From: Streptomyces sp. NBC_01304
GTDB lineage: Bacteria; Actinomycetota; Actinomycetes; Streptomycetales; Streptomycetaceae
NCBI RefSeq assembly: GCF_035975855.1
Contig: NZ_CP109055.1
Coordinates: forward strand, 7,130,001 to 7,194,000
Direction: 5' to 3'
Length of the DNA stretch: 64,000 nucleotides
In this document: positions 19,027-27,293 of the stretch, one piece after another
Layout: each line of letters opens with the position of its first letter
How positions within the stretch are numbered: the first letter of the stretch is position 1
Notes under the pieces: model-generated
What the model saw: only the letters and a program-made list of their open reading frames with translations
Database searches by the model: none
What the model was told of the DNA's origin: nothing
Made by a program: the position numbers and the translations under genes

Positions 19027-22000
19027 ATGCTCGAGCCGACCGAACCCGGTGTGACCGGGGACGCCGAGGACAACAGCAACACCCCAGGCGACAAGCTGCC
19101 GCCGCGCCGCCGGCGCCGCGCTGCTTCGCGCCCCGCGGGGCCGCCGGTCGCGAAGACCGTGAGCCCAGAAGACGCGGCAGACATCGAAGAGCCGGTGGCC
19201 GTGGCCATACCGGCCACGGATGTCGCCGACGCCGCCTCTGCCGAGGAGACCGAGGAGGAGGCCGCGGCCGCCGCCGCGCTTGCCGCCGAGGCCGAGACCC
19301 CGGCCGAGGCGCCGGTCGAGGAGGCCGCCGCGCCTGCTAGTACGCGCCGTCGTGCCACCCGCCGGGCCTCCGCGCCCGCCGGTGCGCCGAAGGGCGCCGA
19401 CGCCGCGGACACGGCTGACGCCGTATCCGCGGTCGAGGCCGAGGCCGCGCCTGTCGCCGTCGAGGCTCCGGCCGAGGAGCCCGCAGCCCCCGCTCGTACC
19501 CGTCGTCGCGCCACCCGCAAGGCTGCCGCTCCGGCCGGGGCGCCCGCGCCGGTCGAGGCTGCCGAGCCGGTTGTGGCTGTCGAGGCCGAGCCGGTCGAGG
19601 AGGCTCCGGCTGCTGTCGAGGCTCCGGCCGAGGATGCCGCTCCGCGTGGGCGTACGCGCCGTCGTGCCACTCGTAAGGTCGCCGCGCCCGCCGCTGAGGC
19701 CGCTGCGCCGGTCGAGGCTGCCGAGCCGGTTGTGGCTGTCGAGGCCGAGCCGGTCGAGGAGGCTCCGGCTGCTGTCGAGGCTCCGGCCGAGGATGCCGCT
19801 CCGCGTGGACGTTCGCGCCGTCGTGCCACTCGTAAGGTCGCCGCGCCCGCCGCCGAGGCCGAGGCCGAGCAGCCCGTGGCCGAGGACCCGGTAGCAGAGG
19901 AGGACCCGGTCGTCGCGGCGCCCGCCGCCGAGACCGCGCCCGCCGCCGACGAGGACTCCGCCGGGCCGCGCCGCGGCCGGCGCCGGGCCACCCGCAAGTC
20001 GGGGATGTTCTCGGAGCCCAACCGCTCCCACGCGACCGCTGCCGACGACGACAGCGCCGACGACGCGGGCCGCCCCAAGCGGCCCTCCGTCGCCGTGTTC
20101 CAGGCGCCGGTGTTCCAGGCGCCGATGTTCCAGACCCCCGAGAGCGCCGCCGCCGCTGCGGCCGCCGCCGAGGCCGCGGAGCCCGTGGTCGAGGAGCAGC
20201 CGGAGGCGGAGGTCGAAGCCGAGGTCGAGACCGAGGCCCCCGCACGCCGTCGCCGCCGCCGTCGTGGTGAGCCTGCCGAGCCGGTGGCCGCCGCCGAGGC
20301 ACCGCAGGAGGAGCCCGCGCAGGACGAGACCGAGGACGCCGACGGCGCCGACGCCGCGGACAGCGAGGACGACTCCGACGAGCTGGGCGGCCGACAGGGC
20401 CGTCGTCGTCGTCGCGGTGGCCGTCGCCGCCGCCGTGGCGAGTCCGCGGACAGCGACGAGGCCGAGGACTCGACCGACGCGCAGGCCGCCGAGCAGGCGG
20501 AGCAGGACGCCGAGGACACGGCCGAGCAGGTCGAAGAGGACGCCGAGGACGACGACGAGCGCGGCGAGTCCGGTGGTGGCTCCAGCAGCAGCCGTCGCAG
20601 GCGCCGCCGCCGTCGCCGTGCCGGTGACTCCTCCTCCGAGGCCGAGCCGTCGGACGGCGACCCGGAGCGTACGGTCGTCAAGGTCCGTGAGCCCCGTGCC
20701 AAGAAGGAGTCCGAGCCTTCGGACGAGGTCCAGTCCATCAAGGGCTCGACCCGTCTCGAGGCCAAGAAGCAGCGCCGCCGCGAAGGCCGCGAGCAGGGCC
20801 GTCGCCGCGTCCCGATCATCACCGAGGCCGAGTTCCTGGCCCGCCGCGAGGCCGTCGAGCGCGTGATGGTCGTCCGCCAGAGCGGCGAGCGTACGCAGAT
20901 CGGCGTCCTCGAGGACAACGTGCTCGTCGAGCACTACGTCAACAAGGAGCAGGCCACCTCGTACGTCGGCAACGTCTACCTGGGCAAGGTGCAGAACGTC
21001 CTGCCGTCGATGGAGGCCGCCTTCATCGACATCGGCAAGGGCCGCAACGCCGTCCTGTACGCCGGTGAGGTCAACTTCGAGGCGCTCGGCATGGCCAACG
21101 GGCCGCGCCGCATCGAGACCGCCCTCAAGTCCGGCCAGTCGGTCCTGGTGCAGGTCACCAAGGACCCGATCGGCCACAAGGGCGCCCGCCTGACCAGCCA
21201 GGTCTCGCTGCCCGGCCGCTACCTCGTCTACGTCCCCGAGGGGTCGATGACGGGCATCAGCCGCAAGCTGCCCGACACCGAGCGCGCGCGTCTGAAGACC
21301 ATCCTCAAGAAGATCGTCCCCGAGGACGCGGGCGTCATCGTGCGCACCGCCGCCGAGGGCGCGAGCGAGGACGAGCTGCGCCGCGACGTCGAACGCCTGC
21401 AGGCGCAGTGGGAGGACATCCAGAAGAAGTCGAAGAGCGGCGGCGCCTCCAACGCCCCGACGCTCCTGTACGGCGAGCCGGACATGACCGTCCGCGTCGT
21501 GCGCGACATCTTCAACGAGGACTTCTCGAAGGTCATCGTCAGCGGTGACGAGGCGTGGGAGACGATCCACGGATACGTCCAGCACGTCGCGCCCGACCTG
21601 GCCGACCGCCTTTCCAAGTGGACGTCCGAGGTCGACGTCTTCGCGACGTACCGCATCGACGAGCAGCTGATGAAGGCCCTGGACCGCAAGGTCTGGCTGC
21701 CGTCCGGCGGTTCGCTGGTGATCGACAAGACCGAGGCGATGGTCGTCGTCGACGTCAACACCGGCAAGTTCACCGGTCAGGGCGGCAACCTCGAAGAGAC
21801 CGTCACCAGGAACAACCTGGAGGCGGCCGAGGAGATCGTGCGCCAGCTGCGGCTGCGCGACCTGGGCGGCATCGTCGTCGTCGACTTCATCGACATGGTC
21901 CTGGAGTCCAACCGCGACCTGGTCATGCGGCGCCTGCTCGAATGCCTGGGCCGGGACCGGACCAAGCACCAGGTGGCCGAGGTCACCTCGCTCGGTCTCG

Positions 22001-23076
22001 TCCAGATGACCCGTAAGCGGGTCGGCCAGGGTCTGCTCGAGTCCTTCTCCGAGACCTGCGTCCACTGCAACGGCCGTGGCGTGATCGTGCACATGGAGCA
22101 GCCGACGACCGCCGGTGGCGGCGGCGGTGGCAAGCGCTCCAAGAAGCGCGGCCGCGGTGGCAACGCGGACCAGGGCCAGGAGCACACGCACGAGCACGAG
22201 TCCGCCGAGGTCGAGACCGAGGCGGAGGTCGCGGCCGAGGCCGCGGCGCCGGTGAAGCTCGACGAGCCGGAGTTCGTGCCGGACGAGGAGCTGTACAGCA
22301 GCCCCGCCGAGGCCGAGGCGGCCGCGTCCCGCGGTGGCCGGTCGCGCCGTCGGGCCACCCGCAAGGCGTCGGCTCCCGCAGGTGCGCCGAGGAAGGCTGA
22401 GGAGGCGCCGGTGGCGGCTCCGGAGCCGGTCGTCGTGGCCGAGGCCCCGGTGGCCGAGCCCGAGCCCGCACCGGCCGCGCAGGCGGAGCCCGAGGCTCCG
22501 GCGGCGGACGAGGCGCCGAAGGGCCGGACGCGTCGGCGTGCGACCCGTAAGGCGTCGGCTCCGGCCGGGTCCCCGAAGGCGTCCGAGACGCCGGTGGAGG
22601 CATCCGTGGTGGAGACCCCGGCTGCTCCGGTCAAGGCCGAGGAGCCCGCTCCCGTGGCCGAGCCGGTCGTGGAGCCCGCGTCCGAGCCCGTCGCCGATGC
22701 CGCCCCCGCGCGGCCGCGTCGCCGGGCCGTGCGCAAGGCCGCCGCCCCGACCGCCGCCGAGGAGACCGCCGTCCTGGTGGTCCCGTCGAGCGCCACGGAG
22801 ACGGCCGAGCCCAAGGCTGCGAAGGAGGACAAGGCCGCCAAGGCGGCCACGTCCGAGGACGCTGCCGAGGAAGCGGCCCCGGCCAAGAAGGCGGCCCGCA
22901 AGTCGGCCAAGAAGGCGACCGCGAAGAAGGCCGCCACCACGAAGGCGGCCGCAAGCAAGTCAACGGCCAAGAAGACGGCCGCAAAGAAGACGACGGCCAA
23001 GAAGGCGTCCAAGAAGACCGCGGCGGCCGAGCAGCAGACGCTGCCCACCGTCTCGGCCTCGACGGACGAGAGCTGA
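19027..23076 (+). CDS. rne: Ribonuclease E/G with long repetitive tails
   Basis: RNase E/G is the endonuclease that starts mRNA decay and matures rRNA. The 1349-residue protein has a central catalytic part: an S1 region (about 625-700, VYLGKVQNVLPSMEAAFIDIG), the DNase I-like site with metal ligands D909 (VVVDVNTGKFTG) and D953 (VVVDFIDM), and the zinc-link C1011-VH-C1014. About 590 acidic and Arg-rich residues precede it, with repeated RRRATRK boxes. The C-terminal tail ends in a histone H1-like Lys/Ala tract (KKAARKSAKKATAKKAATTK). This scaffold-core-scaffold layout matches the streptomycete RNase ES type, whose tails bind PNPase. It starts at ATG 19027. Confidence 0.93.
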   Translation: MLEPTEPGVTGDAEDNSNTPGDKLPPRRRRRAASRPAGPPVAKTVSPEDAADIEEPVAVAIPATDVADAASAEETEEEAAAAAALAAEAETPAEAPVEEAAAPASTRRRATRRASAPAGAPKGADAADTADAVSAVEAEAAPVAVEAPAEEPAAPARTRRRATRKAAAPAGAPAPVEAAEPVVAVEAEPVEEAPAAVEAPAEDAAPRGRTRRRATRKVAAPAAEAAAPVEAAEPVVAVEAEPVEEAPAAVEAPAEDAAPRGRSRRRATRKVAAPAAEAEAEQPVAEDPVAEEDPVVAAPAAETAPAADEDSAGPRRGRRRATRKSGMFSEPNRSHATAADDDSADDAGRPKRPSVAVFQAPVFQAPMFQTPESAAAAAAAAEAAEPVVEEQPEAEVEAEVETEAPARRRRRRRGEPAEPVAAAEAPQEEPAQDETEDADGADAADSEDDSDELGGRQGRRRRRGGRRRRRGESADSDEAEDSTDAQAAEQAEQDAEDTAEQVEEDAEDDDERGESGGGSSSSRRRRRRRRRAGDSSSEAEPSDGDPERTVVKVREPRAKKESEPSDEVQSIKGSTRLEAKKQRRREGREQGRRRVPIITEAEFLARREAVERVMVVRQSGERTQIGVLEDNVLVEHYVNKEQATSYVGNVYLGKVQNVLPSMEAAFIDIGKGRNAVLYAGEVNFEALGMANGPRRIETALKSGQSVLVQVTKDPIGHKGARLTSQVSLPGRYLVYVPEGSMTGISRKLPDTERARLKTILKKIVPEDAGVIVRTAAEGASEDELRRDVERLQAQWEDIQKKSKSGGASNAPTLLYGEPDMTVRVVRDIFNEDFSKVIVSGDEAWETIHGYVQHVAPDLADRLSKWTSEVDVFATYRIDEQLMKALDRKVWLPSGGSLVIDKTEAMVVVDVNTGKFTGQGGNLEETVTRNNLEAAEEIVRQLRLRDLGGIVVVDFIDMVLESNRDLVMRRLLECLGRDRTKHQVAEVTSLGLVQMTRKRVGQGLLESFSETCVHCNGRGVIVHMEQPTTAGGGGGGKRSKKRGRGGNADQGQEHTHEHESAEVETEAEVAAEAAAPVKLDEPEFVPDEELYSSPAEAEAAASRGGRSRRRATRKASAPAGAPRKAEEAPVAAPEPVVVAEAPVAEPEPAPAAQAEPEAPAADEAPKGRTRRRATRKASAPAGSPKASETPVEASVVETPAAPVKAEEPAPVAEPVVEPASEPVADAAPARPRRRAVRKAAAPTAAEETAVLVVPSSATETAEPKAAKEDKAAKAATSEDAAEEAAPAKKAARKSAKKATAKKAATTKAAASKSTAKKTAAKKTTAKKASKKTAAAEQQTLPTVSASTDES
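19552..19869 (+). repeat. rne: 159-bp tandem repeat inside the RNase E/G N-terminal tail
   Basis: 19552-19710 and 19711-19869 are near-identical 159-base units (53 codons, residues 176-228 and 229-281). They encode VEAAEPVVAVEAEP... ending in an RRRATRK box. Codons are also conserved, so the copy is recent and may vary in number. Confidence 0.85.
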
Positions 23077-23106
23077 CCTTCCGGCAGTCCTCCGCCAGTC
23101 ACCGCA

Positions 23107-23138
23107 CGCCCCCTGCGCAGCCTTTTGCGCAGGGGGCG
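23107..23138 (+). terminator. rne: Terminator after RNase E/G gene
   Basis: CGCCCCCTGCGCA and TGCGCAGGGGGCG pair perfectly over 13 bases around a six-base loop, 31 bases after the stop. No T-run follows. Confidence 0.8.
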
Positions 23139-23298
23139 TCGGCGTTCCCCCTTGAGGCTGATCGGGTCCGGTAATCGCCCCCGCCTCTTGGACCGCAGGG
23201 GTATACCTGTAAAACTCATTCAGTCACACATTTGAACAGCAAGAGTCCGCAAGGACGCGTTGGGGAGACGCGTGCGTGCGGTGAGGGAGGGGATCGCC

Positions 23299-24660
23299 AT
23301 GGCGCGCGTGCGCCTGAAGGGCACGGGCCGGCACCGTGCGGTGAAGCCGACCATGGGTGGCCGCCAGGCCGTCGCACTGGCCACGGTGCTGTCGGCCGCG
23401 GGAGTCCAGGCCGCCGTGGGCACGGGGAGCGCGGGTGCGGCCGAGGGGCCCACCTGGACCGAGGGCCCCATCTTCAACGACCCGCTGGGCACCACCGAGC
23501 AGCAGTACGCGATCCGTACCCGGCTCGTCCAGCTCACCGACGCAGCCGTGCCCGGCTCGACGATCAAGGTCGCGGTCTACCACGTCTGGGAACAGACGAT
23601 GGTCGACGCGTTGGTGCGGGCCAAGAACCGCGGGGTCAACGTACAGATCCTGCTGGACTCCACCAGCAAGACGGAGCGCCCGGAGAACACCGTGTACGCG
23701 CAGCTCGCGACGGCGTTCGGCACCGACCGCGCCAAGCCGTCGTTCATCACCCTGTGCGCGAAGGACAAGTCGTGCCTCGGCGATCCCCAGTGGGGCAAGT
23801 CGATCATGCACAACAAGTTCTGGCTGTTCTCGGAGGTCGAGGGCGCCAAGGACGTGGTCGTGCAGACCACCTCGAACTCGACGCCGTCGGCGCACACCAA
23901 GTTCTTCAACGACGCGCTGCTGCTGCCGAACAACCCGACGCTGTACGACGCCTACGGCGACTACTTCGACGAGATGACCCGCAAGAACTGGGCGGACTGG
24001 CACTACCGCACGGTCAGCAACGGCCTGTACAAGGCGTACTTCTTCCCCCGGGAAGGCTCCACCAACGAGACCGACACGATCTACTCGGTCCTCAACAACG
24101 TGAAGTGCACCTACAAGGACACCGCCGGCGTGACCCAGCGCACCAAGGTCCGGGTCTCGATCTTCAAGCTCACCCGACAGCAGATCGCCGACAAGCTGGT
24201 GGACCTGAAGAAGAAGGGCTGCTCGGTGTACGTGACGTACGCGGAGACCGACAGCGCCAAGAGCCAGGGCGGCACCAAGGGCACCTGGGAGAAGCTGCAC
24301 ACCTCGGGCGGGCCGTCCGTGCGCTGCTACAACGACGACCGGGACCCGCTGCACCCCGGCCAGAAGCTGGTGGCGCCGTACATCGTGCACAACAAGTACG
24401 TGCTCATCGACGGCGTCTACGACGGCAAGCGCAACAAGGTCACCTTCTCCGGGTCCGGCAACTACACGGCGCCCGCGCTGCGCGAGAACGACGAGGTCAT
24501 AGTCAAGGTCGACGACGACCAGGTGCACGACATGTACCGGGTCAACTTCGACCGGCTGCGGACCGTGGCCTGGCCGGGCAGCGCCGACACCACCGATCTG
24601 TGCAAGGGCGTCAAGCCGCTGCCGCCGGACGGTGAGCCGCCGCAGCCGCCGAGGCCGTAG
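23299..24660 (+). CDS. Secreted phospholipase D-like (PLDc_2) protein
   Basis: The 453-residue protein begins with a long basic signal peptide (VALATVLSAAGVQAAVGTGSAGAA) predicting export. Two HKD-like motifs are visible. The second, VHNKYVLIDG, is complete (H364, K366, D371). The first, MHNKFWLFSE, has H171 and K173 but Ser178 where the motif usually has Asp. PLD-family enzymes act on phosphodiesters through a phosphohistidine; whether this one hydrolyses phospholipid, nucleic acid or a wall polymer cannot be told. I chose the ATG at 23299 because GAGGGAGGGG lies six bases upstream; a TTG at 23260 in frame is less likely. It stands alone between two terminators. Confidence 0.85.
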   Translation: MARVRLKGTGRHRAVKPTMGGRQAVALATVLSAAGVQAAVGTGSAGAAEGPTWTEGPIFNDPLGTTEQQYAIRTRLVQLTDAAVPGSTIKVAVYHVWEQTMVDALVRAKNRGVNVQILLDSTSKTERPENTVYAQLATAFGTDRAKPSFITLCAKDKSCLGDPQWGKSIMHNKFWLFSEVEGAKDVVVQTTSNSTPSAHTKFFNDALLLPNNPTLYDAYGDYFDEMTRKNWADWHYRTVSNGLYKAYFFPREGSTNETDTIYSVLNNVKCTYKDTAGVTQRTKVRVSIFKLTRQQIADKLVDLKKKGCSVYVTYAETDSAKSQGGTKGTWEKLHTSGGPSVRCYNDDRDPLHPGQKLVAPYIVHNKYVLIDGVYDGKRNKVTFSGSGNYTAPALRENDEVIVKVDDDQVHDMYRVNFDRLRTVAWPGSADTTDLCKGVKPLPPDGEPPQPPRP

Positions 24661-24668
24661 CGTGCGGG

Positions 24669-24691
24669 GCCCACCACTCAGCGTGGTGGGC
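24669..24691 (+). terminator. Terminator after the PLD-like gene
   Basis: GCCCACCAC and GTGGTGGGC form a perfect nine-pair stem around a five-base loop, eight bases after the stop codon. Confidence 0.75.
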
Positions 24692-24713
24692 GGGCCCCGG
24701 CCGCCGGGCTGGT

Positions 24714-24743
24714 TTGACCCTTTCGGTCGAGGACCCGTAATCT
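24714..24743 (+). promoter_or_regulatory. Vegetative (HrdB-type) promoter of rplU-rpmA
   Basis: TTGACC (24714-24719) and TAATCT (24738-24743) are separated by 18 bases, close to consensus for the principal sigma factor. Transcription would start near 24750 and give a leader of about 155 bases. Confidence 0.75.
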
Positions 24744-24819
24744 TGACCGTCGGCGTCTGTACGCCACACCTCTGAGCACCTCCCTCCACGGGCCCTGGAA
24801 GTTTCAAGGCGCAGGAGAG

Positions 24820-24867
24820 GCCGCTCGTCCTTCCGGATATTCAGCCCCTCGGGGCTGTGTGAGCGGC
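24820..24867 (+). promoter_or_regulatory. Structured mRNA leader of rplU-rpmA
   Basis: GCCGCTC (24820-24826) pairs with GAGCGGC (24861-24867), enclosing an inner hairpin CAGCCCC/GGGGCTG (24842-24857). The internal loop between them is asymmetric. It lies 40 bases before the rplU start in a long leader. Ribosomal protein operons often self-regulate by such structures, so this is a candidate L21 or L27 binding site; that is an inference. Confidence 0.5.
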
Positions 24868-24907
24868 TGGCATCAGGGGTCCCGTTCCGAGCGAAAGAGA
24901 GATCCGC

Positions 24908-25228
24908 GTGTACGCCATCGTGCGCAGCGGTGGTCGGCAGCACAAGGTTGCTGTCGGCGACATCGTTGAGGTTGACAAGATTTCCACCGCCAAGGTTGGC
25001 GACACCGTAGAGCTCTCTACGCTGCTCGTTGTCGACGGCGAGTCGGTTACCAGCGACCCGTGGGTGCTGGCCGGGATCAAGGTTCAGGCCGAGATCGTGG
25101 ACCACCACAAGGGCGAGAAGATCGACATCCTTCGCTACAAGAACAAGACCGGCTACCGCCGTCGTCAGGGCCACCGCCAGCAGTACACGGCGATCAAGGT
25201 CACTGAGATCCCCGCGGCTGCGAAGTAA
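24908..25228 (+). CDS. rplU: 50S ribosomal protein L21
   Basis: The 106-residue protein is full length for bL21, with [14 protein letters not shown] at the N-terminus (GTG start), the [20 protein letters not shown] core and [11 protein letters not shown] near the end. bL21 binds 23S rRNA in the large subunit. It is followed after 16 bases by rpmA, then obgE, the conserved rplU-rpmA-obg order. An AGAGAG ribosome site precedes the GTG. Confidence 0.98.
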   Translation: MYAIVRSGGRQHKVAVGDIVEVDKISTAKVGDTVELSTLLVVDGESVTSDPWVLAGIKVQAEIVDHHKGEKIDILRYKNKTGYRRRQGHRQQYTAIKVTEIPAAAK

Positions 25229-25244
25229 GGGTAGGGACTGAGAC

Positions 25245-25502
25245 ATGGCACACAAGAAGGGCGCATCGTCCACTCGGAACGGGCGCGATTCCAATGCTCA
25301 GCGGCTCGGCGTGAAGCGCTTCGGCGGTCAGCTCGTCAACGCCGGTGAGATCCTGGTCCGCCAGCGCGGTACCCACTTCCACCCGGGCAACTCCGTTGGC
25401 CGTGGCAAGGACGACACGCTGTTCGCGCTCGCCGCGGGCAACGTGGAGTTCGGTACCCACCGTGGCCGCAAGGTCGTGAACATCGTTCCGGTCGCCGAGT
25501 AA
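25245..25502 (+). CDS. rpmA: 50S ribosomal protein L27
   Basis: The 85-residue protein is a standard bL27: [20 protein letters not shown], then [20 protein letters not shown]. Its N-terminus reaches the peptidyl-transferase centre. There is no Firmicutes-type cleaved extension. It is co-transcribed with rplU and followed by a long imperfect hairpin that separates it from obgE. Confidence 0.98.
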   Translation: MAHKKGASSTRNGRDSNAQRLGVKRFGGQLVNAGEILVRQRGTHFHPGNSVGRGKDDTLFALAAGNVEFGTHRGRKVVNIVPVAE

Positions 25503-25552
25503 TTTCGGTTCCGTAGAGCGGGTTCTGCGACTTTCGCGAACTCATTGCGAGG

Positions 25553-25589
25553 GCGGACCTTGCTTCCCTTCACGGGGAAGCAGGTCCGC
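25553..25589 (+). terminator. rpmA: Terminator after rpmA
   Basis: GCGGACCT-TGCTTCCC and GGGAAGCA-GGTCCGC pair over 15 positions with one bulged base and a six-base loop. CCTTTCG follows. Confidence 0.75.
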
Positions 25590-25666
25590 CTTTCGCGTGT
25601 TAGACGTAAGACAATTCCGTACGCTCCCGACTTTCGGCCGGGGGTACCCCCAGGAGGCACCGAACC

Positions 25667-27109
25667 ATGACCACCTTCGTGGACCGCGTCGAGCTGCACA
25701 TCGCCGCGGGTAGCGGGGGCCACGGCTGTGCCTCCGTACACCGGGAGAAGTTCAAGCCGCTCGGCGGCCCGGACGGCGGCAACGGCGGCCGTGGCGGCGA
25801 GGTCATCCTGGTCGTCGACCAGGACGTGACCACGCTCCTCGACTACCACCACAGCCCGCACCGCAAGGCCACCAACGGTCAGCCCGGCGCCGGCGACCAC
25901 CGCTCCGGCAAGAACGGCGAGGACCTGGTCCTGCCCGTCCCGGACGGCACCGTCGTCCTCGACAAGAAGGGCAACGTGCTCGCCGACCTGGTCGGCCAGG
26001 GCACCACCTACGTGGCCGGACAGGGCGGCCGTGGCGGCCTCGGCAATGCCGCGCTCGCCTCCGCCCGCCGCAAGGCGCCCGGCTTCGCGCTGCTCGGTGT
26101 GCCCGGTGAAGAGCGCGACATCGTGCTCGAGCTCAAGACGGTCGCCGATGTGGCCCTCGTCGGCTACCCGAGCGCCGGCAAGTCCTCGCTGATCTCGGTG
26201 CTCTCCGCCGCCAAGCCGAAGATCGCGGACTATCCGTTCACGACGCTCGTGCCCAACCTCGGTGTGGTCACGGCCGGTTCGACCGTCTACACCATCGCGG
26301 ACGTGCCGGGTCTCATCCCGGGCGCCAGCCAGGGCAAGGGCCTGGGCCTTGAGTTCCTGCGGCACGTGGAGCGCTGCAGCGTGCTCGTGCACGTACTGGA
26401 CACGGCGACGCTGGAGTCCGAGCGGGACCCGATCTCCGACCTCGACATCATCGAGGAGGAGCTCAAGCAGTACGGCGGGCTCGACAACCGGCCGCGGATC
26501 GTCGTCCTGAACAAGATCGACATCCCGGACGGCCAGGACCTGGCCGACATGGTCCGGCCCGACCTGGAGGCGCGTGGCTATCGCGTCTTCGAGGTGTCCG
26601 CGGTGGCGCGTACGGGCCTCAAGGAGCTGTCCTTCGCCCTCGCCGAGGTGATCGCCGCCACCCGGGCCGCCAAGCCCAAGGAAGAGGCGACGCGCATCGT
26701 CATCCGGCCGAAGGCCGTGGACGACGCGGGCTTCACGGTCACGCGGGAGGACGAGGGCAGCGAGGCGCTGTACCGGGTGCGCGGCGAGAAGCCGGAGCGC
26801 TGGATCCGCCAGACCGACTTCAACAACGACGAGGCCGTGGGCTATCTCGCGGACCGGCTCAACCGCCTTGGTGTGGAAGACGAGTTGATGAAGGCGGGTG
26901 CGGCCGCCGGCGACGCGGTGGCGATCGGACCCGAGGAGAACGCGGTCGTCTTCGACTGGGAGCCGACGGTGGTCGCGGGCGCCGAGATGCTGGGGCGGCG
27001 TGGCGAGGACCACCGCCTGGAGGCGCCTCGTCCTGCTGCGCAGCGGCGTCGGGACAAGTCGGACAAGGACGAGTCGGAGCAGGAGTACGACGAGTTCAAC
27101 CCCTTCTAG
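25667..27109 (+). CDS. obgE: GTPase Obg
   Basis: Obg is an essential ribosome-associated GTPase that in Streptomyces influences the onset of differentiation. The 480-residue product has the Gly-rich Obg fold (1-158; [14 protein letters not shown]), the G domain with P-loop G166YPSAGKSS174, switch region [18 protein letters not shown] and NKID motifs, and an OCT domain (about 350-425), then an acidic tail ending EYDEFNPF. An AGGAGG ribosome site precedes the ATG by eight to nine bases. It lies downstream of rpmA but beyond a terminator, so it may have its own promoter. Confidence 0.97.
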   Translation: MTTFVDRVELHIAAGSGGHGCASVHREKFKPLGGPDGGNGGRGGEVILVVDQDVTTLLDYHHSPHRKATNGQPGAGDHRSGKNGEDLVLPVPDGTVVLDKKGNVLADLVGQGTTYVAGQGGRGGLGNAALASARRKAPGFALLGVPGEERDIVLELKTVADVALVGYPSAGKSSLISVLSAAKPKIADYPFTTLVPNLGVVTAGSTVYTIADVPGLIPGASQGKGLGLEFLRHVERCSVLVHVLDTATLESERDPISDLDIIEEELKQYGGLDNRPRIVVLNKIDIPDGQDLADMVRPDLEARGYRVFEVSAVARTGLKELSFALAEVIAATRAAKPKEEATRIVIRPKAVDDAGFTVTREDEGSEALYRVRGEKPERWIRQTDFNNDEAVGYLADRLNRLGVEDELMKAGAAAGDAVAIGPEENAVVFDWEPTVVAGAEMLGRRGEDHRLEAPRPAAQRRRDKSDKDESEQEYDEFNPF

Positions 27110-27152
27110 GGGGCACGCCCCGAGGGCGCGCCCCGAAGGGCGCGCTCCACAG

Positions 27153-27179
27153 GGGGCGCGGGGACCTGCGCGACCAGCC
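27153..27179 (-). repeat. Second copy of the dispersed intergenic repeat
   Basis: It is the reverse complement of 12666-12692 with one mismatch, placed 43 bases after the obgE stop. The flanking 27116-27150 is a GC-rich cluster of short inverted repeats. Confidence 0.65.
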
Positions 27180-27226
27180 CCCACCGGCCCGCAGATGGCG
27201 ACCAACCCGCAGAATCGTGAGCAAGC

Positions 27227-27261
27227 GGAAGGGCCCCGGGAAAACTTCCCGGGGCCCTTCC
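27227..27261. terminator. Bidirectional terminator between obgE and the minus-strand gene
   Basis: The arms 27227-27242 and 27246-27261 are perfect 16-base complements (core AAGGGCCCCGGGAA) with a three-base loop. It sits between convergent genes, so it can serve both. Confidence 0.85.
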
Positions 27262-27293
27262 ACATGCCTGTCAGCGCAGCGACTACGCAGCGA

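Noticed and set aside
18976..22197. Minus-strand open frame of more than 1000 codons opposite the RNase E/G gene
   Set aside because: It is a shadow: the plus strand has the clear RNase E/G motifs, and the antisense product is Leu/Gly/Arg-rich without any domain.
23202..23215. TATACC / TAAAAC as a promoter of the PLD-like gene
   Set aside because: TTGGAC at 23188 has a 16-base spacing to TAAAAC, but the hexamer is poor and I see no other support.
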